NCBI GenBank assembly: GCA_023410295.1 | Contig: JAEYPY010000206.1 | Location: 1 to 25,936, forward strand | Source of the DNA: Pseudomonadota bacterium | Lineage (GTDB): Bacteria; Pseudomonadota; Alphaproteobacteria; Caulobacterales; Aquidulcibacteraceae | Direction: 5' to 3' | DNA length: 25,936 nt | Shown: positions 7,870 through 14,888 of the stretch, in pieces | How the letters are laid out: the number at the start of each line of letters is the position of its first letter | Numbering within the stretch: position 1 is the stretch's first letter | Notes under the pieces: generated by a model | The model's database searches: none | What the model saw: the letters and a program-made list of their open reading frames with translations, nothing else | What the model was told of the DNA's origin: nothing | Made by a program: the position numbers and the translations under genes

Positions 7870-8151
7870 ATGAAGCAGAACGATGAGGCCGCTATCCTTG
7901 CAGAGCAGCGGGCCGAACTCACCGCTTACCGCACCATCCTGCAAAATCTTCTGCTGGAAGTAGCGCGCGAGACAGGCGCCGAGAAGCTCAACGCCATCCG
8001 CGAAGCCTCGCTTGGCGCGATCGCCGAGCTTGCCGCACCGGAAAGCGAACTCACGCGGCATCAATCCGCCGCCATCGTGCACCAGTGCTTCGACACCGTC
8101 GCCGCTCAAGCCGGCTTCACCATCCGCACCCCCGCGCGCGACGTGCACTAA
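7870..8151 (+). CDS. Small hypothetical protein
   Basis: A 93-residue acidic, probably all-helical cytoplasmic protein. The ATG at 7870 is preceded by GGGGAG (7857-7862) with 7 nt spacing; an in-frame GTG at 7855 overlaps this ribosome-binding site and is less likely. One Cys (C73) and no recognisable catalytic motif are visible. The region 18-50 (TAYRTILQNLLLEVARETG and on) has the spacing of an amphipathic helix. I do not recognise the family. The gene is divergent from the phospholipase C/HhH gene and is followed 4 nt later by a REPIN-like palindrome. Confidence 0.65.
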   Translation: MKQNDEAAILAEQRAELTAYRTILQNLLLEVARETGAEKLNAIREASLGAIAELAAPESELTRHQSAAIVHQCFDTVAAQAGFTIRTPARDVH

Positions 8152-8155
8152 AGCT

Positions 8156-8259
8156 TATGGACCGCCGGCCTCTCGCCGGCAGGGATGGTCCACCTGGGTC
8201 GCTGTCGCTCGACGCTTACGGCGAGCGCCGAATGCCGGCGAGGACGCCGGCGGTCCATA
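8156..8259. repeat. REPIN-like element: two inverted GC-rich REP-type palindromes
   Basis: The 26-nt arm at 8156-8181 and the 27-nt arm at 8233-8259 are reverse complements over 23 positions: 14 at the outer end and 9 at the inner end, with a short variable centre. Each arm is itself a hairpin of GCCGGC around a 5-6 nt loop (stems 8164-8169/8175-8180 and 8234-8239/8246-8251). The 51 nt between contain CGCTCG...CGAGCG. Two REPs in head-to-head order form a REPIN, which elsewhere is mobilised by RAYT transposases; none is seen here. It fills the space between convergent genes and ends at the DUF262 gene stop, so it could also act as a bidirectional terminator or mRNA 3' stabiliser. Confidence 0.75.
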
Positions 8260-9933
8260 TTACGCCGCTTGGCTCGCGCCGCCGCGTATGAGGCCCCAAT
8301 CCTCGCAGAGTACCTGCACCAGATTTTCGTGCCGGCGTTCGATCGCCTGCATGGTCCATTCCTCGACACCGGCGATGTCGCGCGTCAGCGCGTAGATCGG
8401 CGCGCCGGGCGTGTTGAAGAACACCTTGCGCTTGTCCGGATAGGACTTCGCCGCCGCCGCCGAGTTCTGGGCGTAGGTGATCAGAATGAGATTGCCGAGC
8501 AGGTTCGACGCTTCAGTGCGCAAGCCCGGGTCGGGGAAGCGCTCATTCCACCAAGCACCGCCGGCGCGCGGCAGAATGTGCTCGACCGTCACATCGTCCG
8601 TCATCTGCAACTGATACCCGTTTGGCATCGCCGCCTCGAGCCGGATCAACAGCAGACGCCGCTGGCGGTCGCGCTTGCGCGACTTGTTCAGTGTCTCGAT
8701 GAACTTCATGTATTCGGTGTCGGTCAGTTCGAGTGCGCCTTTCTGCCCGTAGAGGGCGCGGTCGTCGCCGACATTGCGGACCGCGCGCGCATAACGACCT
8801 TGCTGCACGCGATTGTCGATCACTGAAAGTTCGCAGGCGAAGGTGAAGCGGTCGAGCGCCTGGAAAAAGCGGCGCGCACGCTCATGCTCGCCGGCGTGCT
8901 CGGCCAGGAACGCGATCGCAGCGGGCGCCCAATCCCATTCCTCGACCTGCTTCATCATCCTGATGCGCCGGTTGACGTCCGTACTCGCCGGGCCGACCTC
9001 GACATTACCGGCGAAGATCGAGCGTAGCGCATGCGCATAGCGAGGCAGCTGATCGAACAGGAAAGCGCGCACGCCGCCGCCACGATCAACCGCGGCGCGG
9101 AACGAGGCCAGATCGCCGGGCGAAAGGATCTGCTCGCCCGTCAGCAGGAACGGCATCATGAAGAGCAGCTTGGCGAAATGCTCGCGCTCGAACATGTCCT
9201 CGATCTGCTCCCACTTGCGGGCCGCGGCGTCCGCCTCCTGGCTGGAGAGCTTCGAGTTCTCGATGAGATCGCTCTTGATAATGTCGGCGCCAGAGAGCGG
9301 CGAGCCACGATAATTGAGCGAATTGAACACCGTCTGTGCGCAGCCGCGCTCATCGGCATCGACCACGTTCAGCGTGCACGCGCGCGCGACATAGGACATG
9401 AACGCGTCGAGTTCGCGATCGTCGATCTCACGTAATTCGCTCTCGATCGTGCGGGCGGCGGCGCAGAGCAGATCCTTCGACTCGATGCCGATTTCCGCGT
9501 GGCGCGCCATCTCGGCCATCCGCCCCGGCTCCTGCACGTAGCCGCGATAGAAGTTGGCGTCCTCGTCGCGCAGCATGAGCCGCGGCTGGTCGCCGTCCAT
9601 GATCAACTGTTGGAAATGCTTGGCCCGTCCCGGCAGGCGATCGCGCACGTAGGCCATGATCATGGTCATGGTGGCGAGACGTTGCTGGCCGTCGGAAATT
9701 TCCAGCTTGCCGTGGTTCTTCACCAGCACGATCTGGCCGATGAAATAAAACGTCGCACCCCGGTCATAGGCGCGCCGTAGATCCTCGATCAGCTGACGCA
9801 CTTCGCGCTCGCTCCAGGTGTACGGCCGCTGATAGCGCGGAACTTTCAGCATCGGCTTTCGCGTCAGAACGCCGGCGATGTTCAGAATTCGCGACGTCAA
9901 CCCAAGCGGCGTGTCGCCGAACGCACCGGCCAT
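8260..9933 (-). CDS. DUF262-DUF1524 protein, GmrSD-like candidate defence nuclease
   Basis: A 557-residue protein with two domains found together in GmrSD, BrxU and SspE-type systems. The N-terminal DUF262 (ParB/Srx-like NTPase) shows PRYQRPYTW (32-40), FIGQIVLV (64-71) and ISDGQQRLAT (79-88), then FNSLNYRGSPLSGADIIK (203-220). The C-terminal DUF1524 HNH-type nuclease shows VEHILPR (450-456) with E451-H452, SNLLGNLILI (476-485) and K500. GmrSD relatives cut modified DNA; whether this one does is unknown. The ATG at 9933 has GGGGAG 8 nt upstream; an upstream in-frame start at 9999 would add 22 Arg/Asn-rich residues. No partner methylase or second defence gene lies beside it. GC is uneven along the gene. 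Confidence 0.9.
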   Translation of the reverse strand: MAGAFGDTPLGLTSRILNIAGVLTRKPMLKVPRYQRPYTWSEREVRQLIEDLRRAYDRGATFYFIGQIVLVKNHGKLEISDGQQRLATMTMIMAYVRDRLPGRAKHFQQLIMDGDQPRLMLRDEDANFYRGYVQEPGRMAEMARHAEIGIESKDLLCAAARTIESELREIDDRELDAFMSYVARACTLNVVDADERGCAQTVFNSLNYRGSPLSGADIIKSDLIENSKLSSQEADAAARKWEQIEDMFEREHFAKLLFMMPFLLTGEQILSPGDLASFRAAVDRGGGVRAFLFDQLPRYAHALRSIFAGNVEVGPASTDVNRRIRMMKQVEEWDWAPAAIAFLAEHAGEHERARRFFQALDRFTFACELSVIDNRVQQGRYARAVRNVGDDRALYGQKGALELTDTEYMKFIETLNKSRKRDRQRRLLLIRLEAAMPNGYQLQMTDDVTVEHILPRAGGAWWNERFPDPGLRTEASNLLGNLILITYAQNSAAAAKSYPDKRKVFFNTPGAPIYALTRDIAGVEEWTMQAIERRHENLVQVLCEDWGLIRGGASQAA

Positions 9934-10067
9934 AGCCCTGCTCCCCGCGGTGTTATTGTTTCTGCGCCCAATCGTTGCGCGCTCGGAAGGCCGGCGCAAC
10001 TAACGGACGGCGCGCGAAAACACCAGCAGAGAAAGCGTCTCCGAAACGACACAGGATGCGCGTTGCG

Positions 10068-10895
10068 CTAACCGTACACAGTAACAGCAAAGTCCGGCGC
10101 GGCGCCGATGCTGTGCACCTGCGCAAAACCGCGCGCGCGCAACGCAGGTGCAAGCCCATGCGCCGCTTTCATGTCGGTGAAGCCAAGATTTCGCGCACGC
10201 GCTTGGCCGAGCTGGGCGCCTAGCACATCTGCTAGCCGCCGCGCGATGGCGGCGCCGGAATCCATCCAGACGCAGTCGCGCGGCGCCGCTTCCGAAAGCT
10301 CTTGCGCCAGCAGCGGAAAATGCGTGCAGGCGAGCGCGACGACGTCGATCTCCTCCCCGCCTGCCGCACCGAACAAGCCCTCTATCGCCTCAGTGATCGC
10401 AGCGGGATCCATCGGCTCGCCGCGCAACTTGCGTTCAGCCGCCTCCACCAGCGCCGCGGAACCGAAGCGCACGACGCGCTTATCGGCGGCAAATTGGGCG
10501 ATCAGATCGTCCGTATACGTGCGCCGCACCGTCGCCGGCGTCGCCAGGAGGCCGATCGTTCCGGTCTTGGTCGCTGCGGCGGCCGGCTTGATCGGCGGCA
10601 CCACGCCGACAACCGGAATGGCGAGCGCCGCGCGCACCGCATCGAGCGCGATGGTGGATGCCGTATTGCACGCTACAACCACCGCCGCCGGCGCCCATTG
10701 CGCCACCAACCTAGTCAACAGCGCGGGCACGCGCGCCCGCAATTCGGCGTCAGACTTGAGACCGTAGGGCAGCCAGGCATTGTCGGCAGCGTAATCGAGT
10801 TCGAATGCGCGCCCGGAAGCTGCGATTGCATCGAACACGGAGAGCCCGCCGACGCCGGAATCGAACACAAGTACGCGCCGTGCGCCGTTAACCAT
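10068..10895 (-). CDS. murI: Glutamate racemase
   Basis: Converts L-glutamate to D-glutamate for peptidoglycan, in the cytoplasm. The 275-residue protein has all the family marks: FDSGVGGLS (11-19), ACNTAS (75-80) with catalytic C76, VVPPIKPA (98-105), LLATPAT (116-122) and ACTHFPLL (189-196) with catalytic C190 and H192. I start at the ATG at 10895, which puts the first strand at the usual place; a TTG four codons upstream (10907) is possible, and neither has a strong Shine-Dalgarno. It reads toward the DUF262 gene on the same strand with 134 nt between them; that gap holds the DUF262 ribosome-binding site and no clear promoter or terminator. Confidence 0.95.
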   Translation of the reverse strand: MVNGARRVLVFDSGVGGLSVFDAIAASGRAFELDYAADNAWLPYGLKSDAELRARVPALLTRLVAQWAPAAVVVACNTASTIALDAVRAALAIPVVGVVPPIKPAAAATKTGTIGLLATPATVRRTYTDDLIAQFAADKRVVRFGSAALVEAAERKLRGEPMDPAAITEAIEGLFGAAGGEEIDVVALACTHFPLLAQELSEAAPRDCVWMDSGAAIARRLADVLGAQLGQARARNLGFTDMKAAHGLAPALRARGFAQVHSIGAAPDFAVTVYG

Positions 10896-10913
10896 TTGGG
10901 CAGCCAATCCGGT

Positions 10914-10941
10914 TTGACGCTGTTAACCAATGCGCTGATTT
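10914..10941 (+). promoter_or_regulatory. Candidate housekeeping promoter for the MBL-fold gene
   Basis: TTGACGC at 10914-10920 and GCTGATTT at 10934-10941, separated by 13 nt, resemble the Caulobacter housekeeping consensus TTGACGS-N10-14-GCTANAWC; the -35 part is exact and the -10 part is partial. It would give a leader of about 150 nt before the ATG at 11095. That leader contains a 7-bp inverted repeat (CTCGGTT 10945-10951, AACCGAG 10999-11005). Confidence 0.35.
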
Positions 10942-11094
10942 GGGCTCGGTTTTCGCAGCTGTGAAGTACGCAGCAGCTTCTTGTGGAAACCAATCCTTAA
11001 CCGAGTTTGCCAGAATCATGGTTTGGGTTAGTGACGATAGGTCGGGGTTTACGTCAACGCGCCGCGGAGCGCGTTCGCAAGCGGGGTCTACACA

Positions 11095-12000
11095 ATGAAC
11101 GCGATCGGAAAATCCTCAGTCGTCTTCGTGACGCTGTCTGGGCTGTTCTGGGGCGGCTGGGTGCTGGGCTCGCAAACGCCAGAAGGCCAAGAGGCCTTGG
11201 CGCGCGCCTATGAGGCGTATGCTGAGCAACAAGCCACAGCCAACGAAGATCTCTTCAACACCACGGCGTTGCGCGCTGTCGTCTGCGGCGGCGCCGAGCG
11301 CGGCGAAGCGCAACCGTGCCTCGCCATCATGGCGGCGGGCCGCATGTTCGTGGTCGACGCTGGCTCGGGCGCGGCAAGCGCGCTGACCGATCGCAACATT
11401 CCGATGAACCGTCTCGACGCCGTGCTGCTCACCAGCGCCGGCCTCAACCAGACGGCCGATCTCGACGAGCTTTACGGCGCTGCCGCGCGCAATCGCGACG
11501 ATGCGTTGCTGCCGGTCTACGGGCCGGCCGATACCCAACGCATGGTCGATGGCCTGAACCAGGCCGCCGGCTTCGACGGCATGGCGCGCGGCCTGCAAGC
11601 CTGGGGCCCCTCGCCTGAGCCGGGCCGCTCAGTGATCGTGTTCGAAGCCGACGGCCTCGTCGTCTCGGCCTTCACCACGCAGGAAGACGCCTTCGCCGGC
11701 CGCGTCGGCTATCGCTTCGATTATCGCGGCCGCTCGATCGTCGTCGGCGGCGACGGGCGCGTCGAAACCGCCGCCGCCGCGCAGAACGCGGACGTCGTGC
11801 TGCAATCCAGCGTCGGCGCGGAAGCCCGCGAAGCCAATTCCGGCCTCGTCGTGCTGACCGGCGCGAGAAACGAAATGGCCGGACGCCTGCAAGTCGCCGA
11901 AGCCCGCGCCGCTGGCGTCACCGACGTCGTCGCCGCGCGTCTCGGCATGCTGGTCGAGCTGCCGCTGGCCAATTCCGAAATCAACGTCCGCCCGCTCTAA
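11095..12000 (+). CDS. Membrane-anchored MBL-fold protein lacking metal ligands (probable pseudoenzyme)
   Basis: A 301-residue protein with an uncleaved N-terminal anchor or signal (residues 7-25) and a periplasmic body. The body follows the metallo-beta-lactamase fold: VVDAGSGA (86-93), LDAVLLTSAGLNQTADLDEL (107-126), YRFDYRGRSIVVGGDG (206-221), LVVLTGARNE (251-260) and LGMLVELP (283-290). At the place of the THxHxDH metal motif it reads T-S-A-G-L-N-Q (113-119), so all four ligands are replaced, and the later histidine of LxLTH is Gly256. Asp220, matching the bridging aspartate, remains. Metal hydrolase activity is therefore unlikely; a structural or binding role is inferred. A perfect terminator follows, so it is probably monocistronic. 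The relation to MBL is my reading of the pattern. Confidence 0.7.
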   Translation: MNAIGKSSVVFVTLSGLFWGGWVLGSQTPEGQEALARAYEAYAEQQATANEDLFNTTALRAVVCGGAERGEAQPCLAIMAAGRMFVVDAGSGAASALTDRNIPMNRLDAVLLTSAGLNQTADLDELYGAAARNRDDALLPVYGPADTQRMVDGLNQAAGFDGMARGLQAWGPSPEPGRSVIVFEADGLVVSAFTTQEDAFAGRVGYRFDYRGRSIVVGGDGRVETAAAAQNADVVLQSSVGAEAREANSGLVVLTGARNEMAGRLQVAEARAAGVTDVVAARLGMLVELPLANSEINVRPL

Positions 12001-12022
12001 GCGCGGCGCAACGCTACGGATC

Positions 12023-12048
12023 AAGGGGAGCCGAAAGGCTCCCCTTTT
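12023..12048 (+). terminator. Rho-independent terminator after the MBL-fold gene
   Basis: A perfect 10-bp stem AAGGGGAGCC (12023-12032) / GGCTCCCCTT (12037-12046) with a GAAA tetraloop, then TTTT at 12045-12048 followed by CC. It lies 22 nt after the stop at 12000 and separates this gene from the DUF3108-rsmB operon. Confidence 0.9.
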
Positions 12049-12113
12049 CCTTGCAGGAACGGAGGCGCCTCCGGCAATTGCGCTTCCCCCGCGCCAGCCT
12101 ACATTGCGCGCCC

Positions 12114-12908
12114 ATGCGTGCCTTGTTCCTCGCCGTCGCCGCATTGTTCGCGTGCGCCTCTCCCGCGGCGGCGGACCGGTTTTCGCTGACTTATGACGGC
12201 TACGGCCTGGGCTTCGTGCCGCTCGGCCATCTCACCGTCGACGCCAACGTCTCCGAGGAAGACTACAACATCACCGCGACGATCGAATCCCGCGGCATCC
12301 TCAACCTGTTCGAGCGCACACGCCTCCGGGCCACCGCCTCCGGCGCCATCGCCAATAGCCAGGTGCACTGGCGCGCCTACGAACTCGATCACCATTACAG
12401 CCGTAAGCACCGCGCCATCGCCATGCAGCGCGGCGACGATGGCGCGATCGCCGCGACGATCACGCCGAACTACCGGCTCTGGGGCGATCCTGCGACCAAT
12501 GAAGACCAGCGCCGCCGCTCGCGCGATCCCTTGTCGACCATGGTGGCGATGTCGATCGATGTCGGCCAATCGCGCCGCTGCTCTGGGCTCTATCCAACCT
12601 TCGACGGGCGCTTCCATTACGTGATGGAGCTGACCGGCGGGCGCACTGACAATTTCGAAGGCGGCGGTTACGAAGGCCGCGTGCTCAAATGCAATCTCGC
12701 CTACATCGCCATCGCCGGGTATGAGCGGCGCGACGCCGGGCGTCGGCGCATTCCCGAAGGCGAGGTCTGGTTCGCGCTGATGCCCGATACGCTGTTCGCA
12801 CCGGTCGTGCGCATCAACACGCCGCTTTCTGCTGGCGCGGCGACCATTCGCCTTGCCTCCTATCGCCGCGCCTTCGTCGATGTTCAGCTGACCGGCAGCG
12901 AACCTTGA
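12114..12908 (+). CDS. DUF3108 domain periplasmic protein
   Basis: A 264-residue exported protein. The ATG at 12114 opens a clear signal peptide (about 1-20, ending SPAAA) followed by the mature start DRFSLTYDGY. The mature region is predicted mostly beta strand and has the DUF3108 pattern: GILNLFERTR (61-70), SRDPLSTM (136-143), C156 and PTFDGRFHY (161-169). C156 and C193 might pair. DUF3108 proteins have no established activity. The gene ends in a TTGA overlap with the rsmB start, so the two are probably translationally coupled. An in-frame upstream start at 12051 would fall in the preceding terminator region and hide the signal peptide. Confidence 0.82.
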   Translation: MRALFLAVAALFACASPAAADRFSLTYDGYGLGFVPLGHLTVDANVSEEDYNITATIESRGILNLFERTRLRATASGAIANSQVHWRAYELDHHYSRKHRAIAMQRGDDGAIAATITPNYRLWGDPATNEDQRRRSRDPLSTMVAMSIDVGQSRRCSGLYPTFDGRFHYVMELTGGRTDNFEGGGYEGRVLKCNLAYIAIAGYERRDAGRRRIPEGEVWFALMPDTLFAPVVRINTPLSAGAATIRLASYRRAFVDVQLTGSEP

Positions 12909-14164
12909 ACCCGCGCATTGCTGCTGCCGAATTGCTGGTCGCTGTGATGGATCACGGCCGCGCGCTCGACGACGCGTTGGTCGAGACACAAAGCTTCAAT
13001 GCCCTTACGGGCCGCGACCGCGCATTCGCGCGCGCGCTCGTCACCGCCGGCATCCGCCACTTGGGCGGCGTCAACGCCGTGCTTTCGCGCTTTCTCGAAC
13101 GCCCTTTGCCGGAAAGCGCCACGCACGCACGCGCGCTGCTGCACCTCGGCGCCACGCAGCTCTTGGTGCTCGGCACGCCGCCGCACGCCGCGGTAGGCGA
13201 AACCGTTGAAGCCGCCAACAGCCTCCGCCAAGCGCGCGGTTTCGCCAAGCTCATGAACGCCGTACTGCGCCGCGTCGCCCGCGAAGGCGCCGAGATGCTG
13301 GCCGCTCTTCCTCCAGGCGCCGACTTGCCGGCGTGGCTCTACACGCGCTGGCGCGCCACGTACGGCGAGGCTGCCCCGAGCATCGCCGCGGCGCTGCTGC
13401 ACGAGCCGCCGCTCGATCTCACCGTGAAGAGCGATGCGGAAAGTTGGGCTGAAAAACTCGGCGGCCTCGTTACCCCGACTGGGAGCGTGCGCCTAACCTC
13501 CCCCGCGCCCATCGACACCCTGCCCGGCTTCGCCGATGGCGCCTGGTGGGTGCAGGACGCGGCCGCCGCCCTGCCCGCGCGCTTGCTTGGCGACATCGCC
13601 GGCAAACGCGTGCTCGATCTCTGCGCCGCGCCGGGCGGCAAGACGCTGCAGCTCGCGGCCGCAGGCGCGCACGTCACCGCCATCGATAAATCCGAGCCGC
13701 GCCTCAAGCGCCTGCGCGAAAATCTCGAACGCACCAAACTCGAAGCGGAAGTCATATGCGCCGATGCGCTCGCCTTCAGCGCCGCGCCTTTCGACGCCAT
13801 CTTGCTCGACGCGCCGTGTACGTCGACCGGCACGCTGCGCCGCCATCCCGACGTCGCCTGGCTCCGCCGCCCCAGCGCCATCCAAGCGCTGGCTGACCTG
13901 CAAGCCAAGCTCATCGCCGCCGCCGTCCAGCTGCTGAAACCCGGCGGCGTGCTCGTCTACGCCGTGTGCTCGCTCGAGCCCGAGGAAGGCCCCGGCATCG
14001 TTGCGCAAGCGTTGCAAAGCGGCTGGCGTCGCGCGCCGCTGACGCCCGCCGAAATACCCAGCGAATTCATCACCACCGACGGCGATCTGCGCACCCACCC
14101 GGCCCATTGGCCCGAACGCGGCGGCCTCGACGGCTTCTACGCCGCACGTTTGCAGCGCGATTAA
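12905..14164 (+). CDS. rsmB: 16S rRNA (cytosine-5)-methyltransferase RsmB
   Basis: Methylates a cytosine of 16S rRNA (C967 in E. coli) using S-adenosylmethionine. The 419-residue protein has the N-terminal NusB-like RNA-binding domain (about 1-135) and the C-terminal Rossmann methyltransferase domain. SAM motif I is LDLCAAPGGKT (237-247), motif IV is LDAPCTSTG (301-309) with C305, and motif VI is AVCSLEPEEG (353-362) with the nucleophile C355. The start is a TTG at 12905 overlapping the DUF3108 stop (TTGA); no better start exists nearby and the N-terminus aligns with the family from there. Confidence 0.95.
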   Translation: MNPRIAAAELLVAVMDHGRALDDALVETQSFNALTGRDRAFARALVTAGIRHLGGVNAVLSRFLERPLPESATHARALLHLGATQLLVLGTPPHAAVGETVEAANSLRQARGFAKLMNAVLRRVAREGAEMLAALPPGADLPAWLYTRWRATYGEAAPSIAAALLHEPPLDLTVKSDAESWAEKLGGLVTPTGSVRLTSPAPIDTLPGFADGAWWVQDAAAALPARLLGDIAGKRVLDLCAAPGGKTLQLAAAGAHVTAIDKSEPRLKRLRENLERTKLEAEVICADALAFSAAPFDAILLDAPCTSTGTLRRHPDVAWLRRPSAIQALADLQAKLIAAAVQLLKPGGVLVYAVCSLEPEEGPGIVAQALQSGWRRAPLTPAEIPSEFITTDGDLRTHPAHWPERGGLDGFYAARLQRD

Positions 14165-14220
14165 TCCAGGGGCGCCGGCCTCGCCTTGCCACCTTCCCCG
14201 CACGCCGCTAGCAACGAGCC

Positions 14221-14883
14221 ATGGCGCGGACGCTCATAGCCCCCTCTATCCTCGCCGCCGATTTCGCCAAGCTCGGCGAAGAAGTGCGCGCAGCTGACGC
14301 CGCCGGCGCCGATATGATCCATGTCGACGTGATGGACGGCCATTTCGTGCCGAACATCTCGATTGGCCCTGCCGTGGTGAAATCGATCCGGCCGCACACC
14401 AAGCTGCCGTTCGACGTGCACCTGATGATCGCCCCGGTCGATCCCTACATTCAGCAATTCCGCGACGCCGGCGCCGACATCATCACCGTCCACCCCGAAG
14501 CGGGCCCGCACGTCCACCGCACGCTGCAGGCGATCCGCGCGACCGGCGCGAAGGCGGGCGTCTCGCTCAATCCCGGCACGCCCACTGAAGTCGTCGATCC
14601 CATCATCGATCTGGTCGATCTGATTTTGGTGATGAGCGTCAATCCCGGCTTCGGCGGTCAGAGCTTCATCGAAACCGCACTGCCGAAGATCGAAAAGCTC
14701 AGAAAGAAGATCGACGCCACTGGCCGCGACATCATTCTCGAAGTCGATGGCGGCGTGAACGCCAAGACCGCGCCGCGCGTCATCGACGCGGGCGCCACCG
14801 CGCTCGTCGCCGGCACCGCCGTCTATGGCGGCGATCCCGCGCAATACACCGCCAACATCAAGGCCATCCGAGGCGGCGGCTAA
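14221..14883 (+). CDS. rpe: Ribulose-phosphate 3-epimerase
   Basis: Interconverts ribulose 5-phosphate and xylulose 5-phosphate in the pentose phosphate and Calvin pathways. The 220-residue TIM barrel shows PSILAADF (8-15), HVDVMDGHFVPN (34-45) with H34, D36 and D39, FDVHLM (64-69) with H67, VNPGFGGQ (140-147) and EVDGGV (174-179) with catalytic D176. The gap from rsmB is 56 nt and holds no terminator, so read-through from rsmB is likely. No other Calvin cycle gene is present, so it serves the pentose phosphate pathway. Confidence 0.96.
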   Translation: MARTLIAPSILAADFAKLGEEVRAADAAGADMIHVDVMDGHFVPNISIGPAVVKSIRPHTKLPFDVHLMIAPVDPYIQQFRDAGADIITVHPEAGPHVHRTLQAIRATGAKAGVSLNPGTPTEVVDPIIDLVDLILVMSVNPGFGGQSFIETALPKIEKLRKKIDATGRDIILEVDGGVNAKTAPRVIDAGATALVAGTAVYGGDPAQYTANIKAIRGGG

Positions 14884-14888
14884 GCGCG

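Noticed and set aside
10887..11002. Several TTAAC motifs between murI and the MBL-fold gene as CtrA sites
   Set aside because: They are half-sites only; none has a second TTAA at 7-nt spacing.
12061..12072. Palindrome GGAGGCGCCTCC upstream of the DUF3108 gene
   Set aside because: A 12-bp GC palindrome without a T-tract just after a strong terminator; expected by chance in such DNA and no function can be argued.
14170..14185. Possible second REP copy between rsmB and rpe
   Set aside because: Only a short GCCGGCCTCGCC-like core matches; the outer part and paired arm are missing.
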